Source: an uncultured Pelagibacteraceae bacterium
GTDB taxonomy: Bacteria; Pseudomonadota; Alphaproteobacteria; Pelagibacterales; Pelagibacteraceae
Length of the DNA: 50,688 nucleotides
Direction of reading: 5' to 3'
Assembly (NCBI GenBank): GCA_902569785.1
Contig: CACFVO010000005.1
Coordinates: 1-50,688 of the forward strand
Under the pieces are notes generated by a model, which ran no database searches, was not told the DNA's origin, and worked only from the letters and a program-made list of their open reading frames with translations. This document shows, piece after piece, positions 9,544-19,032 of this stretch; positions within the stretch are counted from its first letter, which is position 1, and every line of letters begins with the position of its first letter. A program made the translations under genes and the position numbers.

Positions 9544-9877
9544 ATTTTTTAAGTTTTTTGTTTTTTTTAATCTTTATTGGTTTGTAAGCGTCTTTAAAAC
9601 CAGTTTTATTTTCTAAATGTTTTTTTTGCCAAATATATTTTTTTTCATTATTATCAGGAATCTTGTCTATAGTATGGTGCATCCACATAAACCAATCGGA
9701 AGTAATTTTTGTAGCTTCCACATTTTTGGAATAAATCACCCATCTTTCATTCTCCTTACTTTTATAGTACTTATTTCCAAATTCATCTTTACCCACAAAT
9801 TTCCCAAAAAATAATGTCTTTAGAAAAGTTCCGAATGTCTGTCTATTCCACCAAGTAAAAAAAATTTTTAAATTCAT
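9524..9877 (-). CDS. NDUFA12 (B17.2)-like complex I accessory protein
   Basis: A 117-residue protein resembling the mitochondrial complex I subunit NDUFA12, which alphaproteobacteria share as a supernumerary subunit of NADH:quinone oxidoreductase. Supporting stretches are FTWWNRQTFGTFLKTLFFGKFVG, DEFGNKYYKSK, RWVIY and the SDWFMWMHHTIDKIPD segment. I chose the ATG at 9877 (MNLKIFFTWWN) rather than the longer frame from 9904, since homologues begin just before the WWN motif. It diverges from the TSCPD gene across about 106 bases that contain a 9-bp inverted repeat. Confidence 0.85.
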   Translation of the reverse strand: MNLKIFFTWWNRQTFGTFLKTLFFGKFVGKDEFGNKYYKSKENERWVIYSKNVEATKITSDWFMWMHHTIDKIPDNNEKKYIWQKKHLENKTGFKDAYKPIKIKKNKKLKKYETWKL

Positions 9878-9906
9878 TTTTTTTATTTTTATAAGTCCAC
9901 ACAATT

Positions 9907-9941
9907 AATAAGTGTATAATTATTTATATCAGACACTTATT
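9907..9941. repeat. Inverted repeat in a divergent promoter region
   Basis: AATAAGTGT (9907-9915) and ACACTTATT (9933-9941) are perfect 9-bp inverted arms separated by 17 bases, so equivalent half-site positions are 26 bp apart. It sits between the NDUFA12-like gene (minus) and the TSCPD gene (plus). The position and symmetry suggest a protein-binding operator; it is not the canonical two-box NrdR arrangement. No T-run follows, so a terminator is unlikely. Confidence 0.45.
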
Positions 9942-9983
9942 ATATTTGCTATATATCTTTAATAAAAAGATTCCTTTTTTAAA

Positions 9984-10805
9984 ATGAAAAAATTTATAGT
10001 TGAAACCTATTATACGTGTACCTTTAAAACAGTCCACACTCTAGATAATCTTAATGATAAGGAGTTAGCAAAAATTGACTCGAGAAACGATGGAAAAGTT
10101 GAAGTTATTGATGTTAAACTAAATAACCGTAAAACAAAAAAACTTGGCGAAAACAAAAAATCTTCGGAAAAAATCAAAAAAACAGACGGTCTATTGTCTC
10201 CGTCTATTTCAAAAAAAGTTACCGATCCTAAAAATCAAACTATTATTCAAGACAATCATCCAATAAAATTAAAAGATAATGCGAGATTTAAAATGCCTGA
10301 TCGCAGAAAAGGTTATATTCAAAAAGCGCAAATTGGGGATCACAAGGTTTATTTACACACTGGTGAATATGACGATGGAAAAATAGGTGAAATTTTCATT
10401 GATACAAATAAGGAAGGTGAACTAGTAAAAGCTATGATGAATAATTTCGCCATCGCAATTTCTTTAGGTTTACAGTATGGAGTTCCGCTTGATGAGTACG
10501 TTGATGCTTTTATTGATACCAAATTTGAACCATCTGGAAATGTTATTGGTAATGACAGAATTTTAAGCGCCTCTTCAATCTTAGACTATGTATTTAGAGA
10601 GCTTGCTATTTCATATTTAGGAAAAGAAGAATTAGCTCACACACCTTCAATCGCGAGCTCCAAAGATATAGCCAATGAGGAACCAGATGATAAATTCTTA
10701 AAAATTGTTAAAAATATAACTTCAAAAGGTTTTGTAAGAAGTAATTACGAGGAAAAACTGGTTGATCTTACAGATGTAAGGATCAATCTAAAATCTAAAA
10801 ATTAA
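9984..10805 (+). CDS. Stand-alone TSCPD-domain protein, like the class II RNR C-terminus
   Basis: This 273-residue protein carries no ribonucleotide reductase catalytic core, but residues about 104-215 strongly resemble the extreme C-terminal TSCPD region of alphaproteobacterial adenosylcobalamin-dependent RNR (NrdJ): [75 protein letters not shown]. The N-terminal 55 residues form a separate compact segment with a YYTCTF motif, joined by a Lys/Ser-rich linker. It may be an RNR-associated or nucleic-acid-related accessory factor; the function is unknown. It ends by interlocking stops with aspS, and the upstream gap holds a 9-bp inverted repeat. Confidence 0.8.
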   Translation: MKKFIVETYYTCTFKTVHTLDNLNDKELAKIDSRNDGKVEVIDVKLNNRKTKKLGENKKSSEKIKKTDGLLSPSISKKVTDPKNQTIIQDNHPIKLKDNARFKMPDRRKGYIQKAQIGDHKVYLHTGEYDDGKIGEIFIDTNKEGELVKAMMNNFAIAISLGLQYGVPLDEYVDAFIDTKFEPSGNVIGNDRILSASSILDYVFRELAISYLGKEELAHTPSIASSKDIANEEPDDKFLKIVKNITSKGFVRSNYEEKLVDLTDVRINLKSKN

Positions 10806-12589
10806 TTTTTTTTACTATCGATCTTAATTCCTAATTCTTTTAATTGTTTCGCTTCAACTTCCGAAGGAGCTTTCATCATAAGATCTTGGGCATTTTGATT
10901 CATGGGAAATAGTGTAACCTCTCTAATATTTTTCTCACCTGCAAGCAACATAACAATTCTATCTATTCCTGGAGCTATTCCACCGTGAGGTGGTGCTCCG
11001 TAGCTAAGCGCATTTAACATTCCACTAAATTTTTCTTCAACTTGTTTTTTATCATAACCCGCTATTGAAAAAAGTTTATACATCAAATCTGGGATATGAT
11101 TTCTTATTGCTCCTGAAGATAATTCAACACCATTACAAACAATATCATATTGATACGCTTTTATTTCTAAAGGATCATTAAAATCTAATTTATCTACTTC
11201 TCCTTGTGGCATTGAAAAAGGATTATGACTGAATTTAATTTTTTTCGTTTGTTCATCTATCTCATACATTGGATAATCAACAATCCAGCAAAATGCAAAT
11301 TGATTTTCATCAATTAGATTTAAATCTTTTGCAATTTTATCTCTAGCGATAGATAAAATTCTTTCAACTTCCTTAACTTTACCGCATGCTAAAAATATAC
11401 TATCCCCCACTTCAGCATTGCAGATTTTCATTATTTCTTTTAAAGAATCTTCGCTAAAAAATTTACCTACTGGCCCTTTTCCTATAATTTTTTTATCTTT
11501 TTCTATTGTAAAATAAGCCAAACCAGAGGCGCCTTGATCTTTTGCCCATTTATCAATGTTATCAAAAAAACTTCTGGGTTTTTCTTTTGTGTTTTTTGTA
11601 ATAATGCATCTTGATTTAGATCCTGATTGTACTAATTTTTTAAAAATATCAAATTTAACGTCATCTCTAGTAAAAATATTTGTAATATCATAAATTAATA
11701 AAGGATTTCTTAAATCAGGTTTATCTGTGCCATATTTAAGCATTGCCTGCTGATAAGAAATTTTTGGAAATTTATCGTGCATTATTTTCTTTGATGAAAA
11801 TTTTTTAAATAAATTTACCATTAACTTTTCTACAACAAAAAAAACATCTTCTTGTTCAACAAAAGACATTTCAATATCAAGTTGATAAAATTCACCTGGA
11901 CTTCTATCTGCCCTGGCATCTTCATCTCTAAAACATGGAGCAATTTGAAAGTATTTATCAAATCCTGAGATCATTATTAATTGTTTAAATTGTTGAGGAG
12001 CTTGTGGTAAGGCATAAAATTTTCCTGGATTTAATCTGCTAGGTACTAAAAAATCTCTAGCACCTTCTGGACTTGAAGAAGTTAAAATTGGAGTTTGGTA
12101 CTCTAAAAAACCTAATTTCAACATTTCTGACCTTATAAATGATATTACTTTAGATCTTAATATAATATTTTTATGCATTTCCTCTCTTCTTAGATCTAAA
12201 AATCTATATTTTAATCTTACATCTTCGGGGTAATCTTGTTCTCCAAAAACTGGCATGGGCAATTCTTTTGACTCAGATAAAATCTTAACTGATTTAATGT
12301 CTACTTCAATTTTACCTGTGCTTAATTCTAAATTTTCAGTTCCTTTTTCTCTCTTAATAACTTTTCCAGAAATAGTTAAAACTGATTCTGGTCTAATTTT
12401 TTCCAAAACAGAAAAAAACTTGTTATTATTTTCTATAACACATTGGGTTAAACCAAAATGATCCCTTAAGTCTAAAAATAATAAATTTCCATGATCTCTC
12501 TTTCTGTGAAGCCATCCAGATAAAAAAGTTGTCTTTCCAACATCTTTTTCGCTTAGCTCAGAACAATTATGAGATCTATATTTATTCAT
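10802..12589 (-). CDS. aspS: Aspartyl-tRNA synthetase
   Basis: Charges tRNA with aspartate. The 595-residue bacterial-type enzyme has an N-terminal OB-fold ([19 protein letters not shown]), class II motif 2 ([19 protein letters not shown]), an inserted GAD-type domain in the middle, and motif 3 ([16 protein letters not shown]). Length is as expected (E. coli 590). Alphaproteobacterial enzymes of this type are often non-discriminating and can also charge tRNA-Asn; that is not decidable from this window. The start lies inside the 3' end of hda (8 bases overlap). Confidence 0.97.
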   Translation of the reverse strand: MNKYRSHNCSELSEKDVGKTTFLSGWLHRKRDHGNLLFLDLRDHFGLTQCVIENNNKFFSVLEKIRPESVLTISGKVIKREKGTENLELSTGKIEVDIKSVKILSESKELPMPVFGEQDYPEDVRLKYRFLDLRREEMHKNIILRSKVISFIRSEMLKLGFLEYQTPILTSSSPEGARDFLVPSRLNPGKFYALPQAPQQFKQLIMISGFDKYFQIAPCFRDEDARADRSPGEFYQLDIEMSFVEQEDVFFVVEKLMVNLFKKFSSKKIMHDKFPKISYQQAMLKYGTDKPDLRNPLLIYDITNIFTRDDVKFDIFKKLVQSGSKSRCIITKNTKEKPRSFFDNIDKWAKDQGASGLAYFTIEKDKKIIGKGPVGKFFSEDSLKEIMKICNAEVGDSIFLACGKVKEVERILSIARDKIAKDLNLIDENQFAFCWIVDYPMYEIDEQTKKIKFSHNPFSMPQGEVDKLDFNDPLEIKAYQYDIVCNGVELSSGAIRNHIPDLMYKLFSIAGYDKKQVEEKFSGMLNALSYGAPPHGGIAPGIDRIVMLLAGEKNIREVTLFPMNQNAQDLMMKAPSEVEAKQLKELGIKIDSKKN

Positions 12590-13244
12590 TATTAATAAGT
12601 ACTTTTTTTATTAAATTAATATTTATCGATTTGCCAGAAGATAAAGATAAATCATCAATTTCTTTTATAAATTTAAACACTTTTTCATAAGAACGATCTA
12701 TATTCTTTATAATAAATTCAGAAATTTTGGGACTTATCTCTATTTGCTTATCTGAAAAAGATTTGGATATTATTACCCGTAATAAATCATCTGTTGGTAA
12801 CTCTATGCCTAAACTTACAAAACTTTCAGCTCTAGATTTTAAATCTTTTAATTGAAATTTATTATTTTTTATAGGTAAAAAAGAATTTACTACAACATAA
12901 GTATCAAGTTGTTTAAAATGGTTTAACATTGAATAAAAAAAATTTTCATTAATATTGTTTTCATAATTATCTATTATTAAACAATCCAATTTTTCAAATT
13001 TAGTTATTTTCTCTTCATCTATTTTTTTAGCATCTAATATTTCAATTACGTTGATTTTTTTCTTTAAAATATTAGATAAATGTGTTTTCCCGCAACCTGT
13101 CGGACCATATATATTTACCCATTTGTCTGGCCATTTTGGCCAACTTTCTATTAATCTATAAGCTGAAAAATTATTACTAGAAACATAATAATCTTGCTCA
13201 TAATATTTCGTTTTAAAAGGAAATTTGAACACAAGTTGATTCAT
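12582..13244 (-). CDS. hda: DnaA-homologous regulator Hda
   Basis: A 220-residue AAA+ protein resembling the ATPase domain of DnaA but lacking its DNA-binding domain IV, so it fits Hda/HdaA, which stimulates ATP hydrolysis by DnaA after replication starts. It begins [11 protein letters not shown], which includes a clamp-binding-like QLVFKF segment, and has Walker [15 protein letters not shown] and Walker [10 protein letters not shown]. The ATG shares a base with the preceding stop (TAATG) of the DUF2066 gene, and the gene runs into aspS. Confidence 0.88.
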   Translation of the reverse strand: MNQLVFKFPFKTKYYEQDYYVSSNNFSAYRLIESWPKWPDKWVNIYGPTGCGKTHLSNILKKKINVIEILDAKKIDEEKITKFEKLDCLIIDNYENNINENFFYSMLNHFKQLDTYVVVNSFLPIKNNKFQLKDLKSRAESFVSLGIELPTDDLLRVIISKSFSDKQIEISPKISEFIIKNIDRSYEKVFKFIKEIDDLSLSSGKSININLIKKVLINNE

Positions 13245-14281
13245 TAGATTATATTAAGTTCCCACTGACCTTTTTTCATAATCAGTTCAATATTTTGATC
13301 TTTAAGTCTTTTAATAATTTTATTTATTTTACCTAAATATTTAATTTTTACTAAAACATAATCCTTATTTAGTTCTTGAACATAAAAACTATCAATTAAA
13401 TCTATTTTTTTTAATCTATTATTAAATTCGACTAAATTACTTCTATTATTAAGTTTTATTTCAGCATTCAAGAAAGAAGGAATTCTTACATCTATTAGAT
13501 TTTGTGATTTAATTAAATCTCTTATTATATTTTTTATTTCCAAAATAATTTTATTGTTGAACTGTTCTTGATTTAAACCCGAATTACTTATCAATAAATT
13601 CTTATTTAATTTTTTTCCTGCAGTTTTTATATTTAAAAAAACTTTTGCAATATCTTTATTAATATTAATTGAAACAAATGCCATATTTTCTAAATTATAT
13701 TCTTTAAAAAAATCTTCTATATCTATTTTATATATATTCTCTCTATTCAATTTTATCTTTTGAATACTCTCTATGTTCTCTGTTGGCAAAGTATATTGAA
13801 TTAAATCTTTTGAACTTTCTTTATTCCAATTTTCATAAAAATAATTTTTTGTATATATAAAATATTGCTTATCACTAATTAAAAGAGGGAATATTATCAT
13901 ATCTGTATTAATGATATCTGAATAAAGAATTTTTTTTTTATAAAAAAAATCATGAATTTTGTCTTTGTCAAAAAAAATATTAAATCTTATATTGTCGTTT
14001 TCTCCATTTTTTTTATTTTTAATTTGATAATAAGAAACTAAACTTTTTATTTGATCTAAATTTGTAGTTGAAATTTTTTTATAATCTTCCTTTAACAATA
14101 GCCTATTTATTAACTCTTTAAATCCTTTCTTGAAAGCATGATTAACTAATTTTTCTTTGTTTGCAGAAATTCCTTTGCTTATTTCAATATTATTAACATT
14201 AAATATGTTGTTATCTGATAAAACATTTCCAGTTTTTAATAAAATAATTAATATACAACATATAAATATTAAATTTTTCAT
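13244..14281 (-). CDS. DUF2066 family exported protein
   Basis: A 345-residue protein with a clear signal peptide (KNLIFICCILIILLKTGNVLS). The following part (KLVNHAFKKGFKELINRLL, then SLVSYYQIK and IRFNIFFDKDKIHDFFYKKKI) matches the DUF2066 pattern, common in proteobacteria and often located beside hda and purM. It has no known function; the signal peptide predicts a periplasmic protein. Its start is only 25 bases from that of the divergent purM, and its stop is coupled to hda (TAATG). Confidence 0.7.
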   Translation of the reverse strand: MKNLIFICCILIILLKTGNVLSDNNIFNVNNIEISKGISANKEKLVNHAFKKGFKELINRLLLKEDYKKISTTNLDQIKSLVSYYQIKNKKNGENDNIRFNIFFDKDKIHDFFYKKKILYSDIINTDMIIFPLLISDKQYFIYTKNYFYENWNKESSKDLIQYTLPTENIESIQKIKLNRENIYKIDIEDFFKEYNLENMAFVSININKDIAKVFLNIKTAGKKLNKNLLISNSGLNQEQFNNKIILEIKNIIRDLIKSQNLIDVRIPSFLNAEIKLNNRSNLVEFNNRLKKIDLIDSFYVQELNKDYVLVKIKYLGKINKIIKRLKDQNIELIMKKGQWELNII

Positions 14282-14306
14282 AATTAGCTAATTATCATTT
14301 TTATTA

Positions 14307-15338
14307 ATGAAAAAAATAGAAAATAGTTACAAAAAAAGTGGCGTAAATATTTCTATTGCTAATAAATTTGTAGATCACATTGCAAAAATATCAAAAAAAA
14401 ATGACCAAAAAACGAATAACTTATTTAACTCTGGTAATATTGGTGCTTTTGGATCAGTTTTTGACATAAGTAATATTAAAATAAAAGATCCCGTTATAGT
14501 CTCATGTACAGACGGAGTAGGAACAAAATTAGACTTAGCAAACAAATATAAAAAATTTGATACTATCGGAATTGATTTAGTTGCGATGTGTGTAAATGAT
14601 CTAATAGTTCAAGGAGCGAAACCATTATTTTTTTTAGATTATATAGCTTTAGGAAAATTAGAACTTAAAAAAACAAAAAATATCTTAAAAGGTATTTTAG
14701 AAGGTTGTAAAATTTCAAGTTGTAAGCTCATAGGTGGAGAAACTGCAGAAATGCCTGGCATATACTCAAAAAATAAATTTGATTTAGCTGGTTTTAGCGT
14801 CGGAATTGTTTCTAAGAAAAAAATTTTGAATAAAAAGAATGTTAAAAAAGATGATTTAATTTTTGCTATACCTTCCAATGGCATTCACTCTAATGGATAT
14901 TCATTAGTAAGATCAATATTAAAAAATAATAAAATTACAAAAGATTTAAAAAGGGAATTATTAAGACCAACTAAAATTTATACAAAAGAAATATTGCAAT
15001 TGGTAAATAAAGATTTAATTAATGCAGCGGCTCATATTACTGGTGGTGGTTTAATAGAAAATATAATTAGATCTGTACCAAATCATTTATCTATTAATAT
15101 TGATCTAGCCAAAATAAAGACGAAAAAAATATTTAAATGGTTAAAATCTAAAAATATCTCCGATCTTGAAATGCTAAGAACTTTTAATTGTGGCGTTGGT
15201 TTCTGTATAATAATAAATAAAAAAAATATAAAAAAAATTAAAAAACACTTTAGTAGAGACTTCATGCCTTACCAAATAGGATATGTATCCAGAAATTTAA
15301 AAAAAAAAATAAATTTTACTAATTCTATTAAATGGTAA
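14307..15338 (+). CDS. purM: Phosphoribosylformylglycinamidine cyclo-ligase
   Basis: Fifth step of purine synthesis (AIR synthetase). The 343-residue protein matches the family from SYKKSGVNISIANKFVDHI, with VSCTDGVGTKLDLA, the nucleotide-binding GIDLVAMCVNDLIVQGAKPLFFLDY, CKLIGGETAEMPGIY and AAHITGGGLIENI. It overlaps purN by 7 bases, forming a purM-purN unit as in many proteobacteria. The 25-base gap to the divergent DUF2066 gene means its promoter must lie partly within that gene. Confidence 0.97.
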   Translation: MKKIENSYKKSGVNISIANKFVDHIAKISKKNDQKTNNLFNSGNIGAFGSVFDISNIKIKDPVIVSCTDGVGTKLDLANKYKKFDTIGIDLVAMCVNDLIVQGAKPLFFLDYIALGKLELKKTKNILKGILEGCKISSCKLIGGETAEMPGIYSKNKFDLAGFSVGIVSKKKILNKKNVKKDDLIFAIPSNGIHSNGYSLVRSILKNNKITKDLKRELLRPTKIYTKEILQLVNKDLINAAAHITGGGLIENIIRSVPNHLSINIDLAKIKTKKIFKWLKSKNISDLEMLRTFNCGVGFCIIINKKNIKKIKKHFSRDFMPYQIGYVSRNLKKKINFTNSIKW

Positions 15339-15895
15339 AAAAAAGAACTTGTATTTTTATATCTGGATATGGTTCAAATTTAAAATATCTTATAAATAAT
15401 TCGAGAAATCAAAATTTTCCAATTAAAATAAGTCTTGTAGTTTGTAATAACAAGAATGCAAAAGGAATTTTACATGCTAAAAAAAATTCAATTCCATGTT
15501 TAATAATAAATACAAATAAAAGAAATTTTGAAAATAAAATTCTCAATGAACTTAAAAGATATAAAATATCTCTTATTTGTTTGGCAGGATATATGAAAAT
15601 TATTTCAAAAAAATTTATAAATACTTATGGAAAAACGATAATTAATATCCATCCTTCTTTGCTTCCAAAATTTAAAGGTTTAAATACTTTTAAAAGAATT
15701 TTAAAGAATAAAGAAAAAAAAACAGGATGCACTGTTCACTTTGTTAATGAAAAGTTAGATGCTGGAACTAACATTATACAGAAAAGTTTCTTTATTAACA
15801 AAAATGATAATGAAAAAATTTTAAAAAATAAAACTCAAAACCTAGAGTATAAAGCGTTTTCCGAAGCTATTATAAAGATTTTTAGATATAACTAA
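15332..15895 (+). CDS. purN: Phosphoribosylglycinamide formyltransferase (GAR transformylase 1)
   Basis: Third step of purine synthesis, using formyl-tetrahydrofolate. The 187-residue protein has the N-terminal FISGYGSNLKYLI motif, LICLAGYMKIIS, the catalytic region NIHPSLLPKFKG with essential Asn and His, and GCTVHFVNEKLDAGTNIIQ. It is a little shorter than E. coli PurN (212). Its stop overlaps by 4 bp with that of ndk on the other strand (CTAA). Confidence 0.96.
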   Translation: MVKKRTCIFISGYGSNLKYLINNSRNQNFPIKISLVVCNNKNAKGILHAKKNSIPCLIINTNKRNFENKILNELKRYKISLICLAGYMKIISKKFINTYGKTIINIHPSLLPKFKGLNTFKRILKNKEKKTGCTVHFVNEKLDAGTNIIQKSFFINKNDNEKILKNKTQNLEYKAFSEAIIKIFRYN

Positions 15896-16302
15896 TTTTT
15901 AAAAAAAAATTTAATTTCTTTTTTTGCATTATCTACAGAGTCAGAACCGTGCACTGAATTTTTATCTATTGATAATCCATAAAGTTTTCTAATAGTGTTT
16001 TCTTTCGCTTTTTTTGGATCTGTTGCACCCATAAGTTCTCTATTAAATAATACAGCATTTTTGCCCTCTAAAATCATTACTACTATAGGGCCAGATGATA
16101 AATATGAACACAAATCATCATAAAAAGGTTTAGTTTGGTGAACTTTATAAAATTCTGCTGCCTCTTCTTTAGTAATATGAATTTTCTTATCTTCTTTAAT
16201 TATCAAATTATTTTTAGTGAAAATTGTTTTAATTTCTTCTATTAAATTTCTCTCAACCGCATCAGGTTTTATTATTGAAAGAGTTTGTTCAACATTATTC
16301 AT
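15892..16302 (-). CDS. ndk: Nucleoside diphosphate kinase
   Basis: Balances nucleoside triphosphate pools by phosphate transfer through a phosphohistidine. The 136-residue protein shows QTLSIIKPDAVERNLI, ELMGATDPKKA and the active-site histidine in the NSVHGSDS motif. Length is typical (about 140). The start overlaps the end of pepA by 8 bases, so the two are cotranscribed. Confidence 0.98.
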   Translation of the reverse strand: MNNVEQTLSIIKPDAVERNLIEEIKTIFTKNNLIIKEDKKIHITKEEAAEFYKVHQTKPFYDDLCSYLSSGPIVVMILEGKNAVLFNRELMGATDPKKAKENTIRKLYGLSIDKNSVHGSDSVDNAKKEIKFFFKN

Positions 16303-17752
16303 AATTTTCTTCTATCAATTCGTTTAATAATCTTACTCCAAATCCAGTAGCACCTCCTGAATTTAAAGCACCTCCATATTTTGAAAATGCCATGCCTGCG
16401 ATATCTAAATGAGCCCAAGGGGTTTTATTTAAAATAAACCTTTGCAAAAATTGAGCTGCTGTTGTTGATCCTGCTCCACCAACGTAATTTATATTTTGCA
16501 TATCTGCATTTTTAGAATTCATAAGTTTATCGTAATTTTTATGAAGAGGCATTCTCCATACTTTCTCCTCAACCTTTTCTCCTGCGTTAAAAATTTGCTT
16601 AGATAATTTATCATCATTTGAAAAGAGCCCAGCATATTCAGATCCTAAACAAACTATTATTGCTCCTGTCAAAGTAGCCAAATCTACGATAAATTTGGGT
16701 TTAAATTTTTTTTCTGTAAAAGTTAAAGCATCTGCTAATACTAATCGACCCTCAGCATCTGTATTTAATATTTCTATAGTTTTACCACTATAAGATTTAA
16801 CAATATCTCCGGGTCTTTGAGCGTTTCCACTCACCATATTTTCAACAAGACCAACTACGCCAACAGCATTTATCTTTGCTTTTCTTAAAGCTAAGCTTTT
16901 CATTAAACCAACTACTGTAGCTGAACCCGCCATATCATATGTCATATCCTCCATAAATCTTGCAGGTTTTAATGAATACCCTCCAGTATCAAAGCAAACT
17001 CCTTTTCCAACAAAAGCTAGAGGTTTAGAATTGTTTTTTGCTCCATTCCATTCCATTGTAACTAGATAGGATCCTCGGATACTTCCCTGTCCTACTCCAA
17101 GCAAGGCATGCATACCAAGTTTTTTTAATTTTTTTTCATCAAATACATTTATTTTTAATCCATCTTTTTTAAGAGAACTTATTCTTTTTGCGTATTCATC
17201 TGGATGTAGAACGTTTCCTGGTTCTGAAACTAAATCTCGTGCATAAAACGTTCCTTCTTCCAAAGCTTTAAATTTTAATTGGTTTTGATTTGAGGGTTTA
17301 TTTTTGTTTCCTAATACGTTTATATCAATGAGTCTTGTTTCTTTTTTTGTTTTATACTTTTTGAATTCGTAAGATTTTAATTTAAGTCCATGAAGAAAAT
17401 GACCTAAAAAATTTTCATTTTTACCTACTATGCTATCAGAGATTAAAAAATACTCACTGTTTTTTCCATAGTTTATACGTCCATAAAATTCTGCTCCTAA
17501 ATTTTCAACATCTGAGGACTTTAAGTCATTTTTAATAGATATTAAGACTATCTTTTTTTTTGAGGTTAATTCAAATACAAGTAACTTTTTTTTTAAATCG
17601 CTAGTTTTCAATAAGTCGTCTATGTAAGAAAATTCAGAATTAGATAGATATTTTTTAAGACCACTAATATTGAATTTTTCATTAGAAAATAAAACTAGAT
17701 TAGCTGATGTCTTGCTACTAGATTTGTTCAAGTAATTAATTTTAATAGACAT
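16295..17752 (-). CDS. pepA: Leucyl aminopeptidase (M17)
   Basis: Cytosolic two-metal aminopeptidase that removes N-terminal residues from peptides. The 485-residue protein has a divergent N-terminal macro-like domain and a conserved catalytic domain with GKGVCFDTGGYSLKP, the metal-binding NTDAEGRLVLADAL signature, and FILNKTPWAHLDIAGMAF near the end. It diverges from lptF across 137 bases and is followed by ndk. The pepA/lptF divergent arrangement is common in proteobacteria. Confidence 0.97.
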   Translation of the reverse strand: MSIKINYLNKSSSKTSANLVLFSNEKFNISGLKKYLSNSEFSYIDDLLKTSDLKKKLLVFELTSKKKIVLISIKNDLKSSDVENLGAEFYGRINYGKNSEYFLISDSIVGKNENFLGHFLHGLKLKSYEFKKYKTKKETRLIDINVLGNKNKPSNQNQLKFKALEEGTFYARDLVSEPGNVLHPDEYAKRISSLKKDGLKINVFDEKKLKKLGMHALLGVGQGSIRGSYLVTMEWNGAKNNSKPLAFVGKGVCFDTGGYSLKPARFMEDMTYDMAGSATVVGLMKSLALRKAKINAVGVVGLVENMVSGNAQRPGDIVKSYSGKTIEILNTDAEGRLVLADALTFTEKKFKPKFIVDLATLTGAIIVCLGSEYAGLFSNDDKLSKQIFNAGEKVEEKVWRMPLHKNYDKLMNSKNADMQNINYVGGAGSTTAAQFLQRFILNKTPWAHLDIAGMAFSKYGGALNSGGATGFGVRLLNELIEENYE

Positions 17753-17889
17753 AAATTTTTTAATAAGCTCCTGTCGAGTTGAATGCTATATATGTACAAA
17801 TATATCAGATTTCAATGGAAAATCGATCATAGTTAAACCATAGATTGAATTTTCTCTAAGGTTGCTTTATTTATATACATTAAATTGCC
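17753..17889. other. Divergent intergenic region between pepA and lptF
   Basis: This 137-base AT-rich gap must hold the promoters of both the pepA-ndk and the lptF operons. On the plus strand TTGAAT (17845-17850), 17 bases, TATTTA (17868-17873) is a weak sigma70-like candidate for lptF. I see no strong hairpin, riboswitch or repeat. Confidence 0.3.
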
Positions 17890-19032
17890 ATGCTACAAAA
17901 CAAAATTTATGAAAATTTTATCAAAGAAATACTGAAAACTTTTTTTGTTATATTATTTGGCTTAACAATAATTGCATGGACAGTAAGAGCTGTAAATTTT
18001 TTAGATTTAATTGTAGAAAGTGGATACTCTATTTCAACATATTTTCAATACTCTATTTTAAACTTGTTGGGTATATTAACAAAATTTATTCCTTTGTCTT
18101 TTTTGTTATCTTTAATAATCTTTATCATAAGAAAAATTCAAGAAAAAGAATTTACAATATTATGGACTTCTGGAATTAAAAAAATAACACTAGTTAATCT
18201 TTTTTTCATAATTTCAATATTTATCTTATTATTATATCTAATTTTTTCTACTTTTGTTACTCCAACTGCATTATATAAGTCTAGAGCTTTATTAAACAAA
18301 GAAAATTTTAATTCTTTTTTACCTACAATTAGAATTCAACAATTTAGTGATTCATTTCAAGGGTTCACTTTCTTTGTTGAAAAGAAAAAAGATAATAAAA
18401 TTGAAAATGTATTTATTTATGATGAGTCTAATGTATTAAAAAATCTAACCTCTGATCAATCAAATAAGAGCTCAATAACAATAATTGCTAAAAATGGAAT
18501 TATTGAAGAAAGAAAAAAATTAATATTATTTAGTGGACAAATAATATCAACTCAAAAAGAAAATTCAAAAAATAGTATAATAAAATTTGAACAGCTTAAC
18601 ATTAATCTAGAAAATCTTTCACCAGGTACCATCAAAATTCCAAAATTACAAGAAACACCCACGCATCTTATTTTGCAATGTGTTTTAAAATCATTTGATG
18701 AAAAAATTCTTAATTGCAAAAAAAGTGCTGAAGAGGAAATTAAGACTGTGTTAAATAGAAGGTTCGTTCTTCCTTTTTATATACCTATAATTTCTCTTTT
18801 ATGTTCTCTTTTAATGATAAGAACTGAAGAAAAAAAAAATTATTTTTTAAATAAATATACTATCTTTATTTTAAGTTTTTTAACTTTACTCTATGCAGAA
18901 TTAATTGTTAGATTTACAGGTATCTCAGAAATAATAAATATATTATTTTTAATTTCTCCTCTAATTTTAATTCCAATAATCTATTTATTACTAATTTATA
19001 AATTTTCAAAGGAGTCTATTGTATCAAAATGA
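17890..19032 (+). CDS. lptF: LPS export ABC transporter permease LptF
   Basis: Inner-membrane subunit of the LptB2FGC complex that extracts LPS and pushes it to the periplasmic bridge. The 380-residue YjgP/YjgQ-family protein has membrane segments around residues 16-35, 57-79 and 100-122, a periplasmic beta-rich domain, and a second cluster of membrane segments after residue 290. It is the first gene of a tightly overlapping run and overlaps lptG by 4 bases (ATGA). Confidence 0.92.
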   Translation: MLQNKIYENFIKEILKTFFVILFGLTIIAWTVRAVNFLDLIVESGYSISTYFQYSILNLLGILTKFIPLSFLLSLIIFIIRKIQEKEFTILWTSGIKKITLVNLFFIISIFILLLYLIFSTFVTPTALYKSRALLNKENFNSFLPTIRIQQFSDSFQGFTFFVEKKKDNKIENVFIYDESNVLKNLTSDQSNKSSITIIAKNGIIEERKKLILFSGQIISTQKENSKNSIIKFEQLNINLENLSPGTIKIPKLQETPTHLILQCVLKSFDEKILNCKKSAEEEIKTVLNRRFVLPFYIPIISLLCSLLMIRTEEKKNYFLNKYTIFILSFLTLLYAELIVRFTGISEIINILFLISPLILIPIIYLLLIYKFSKESIVSK

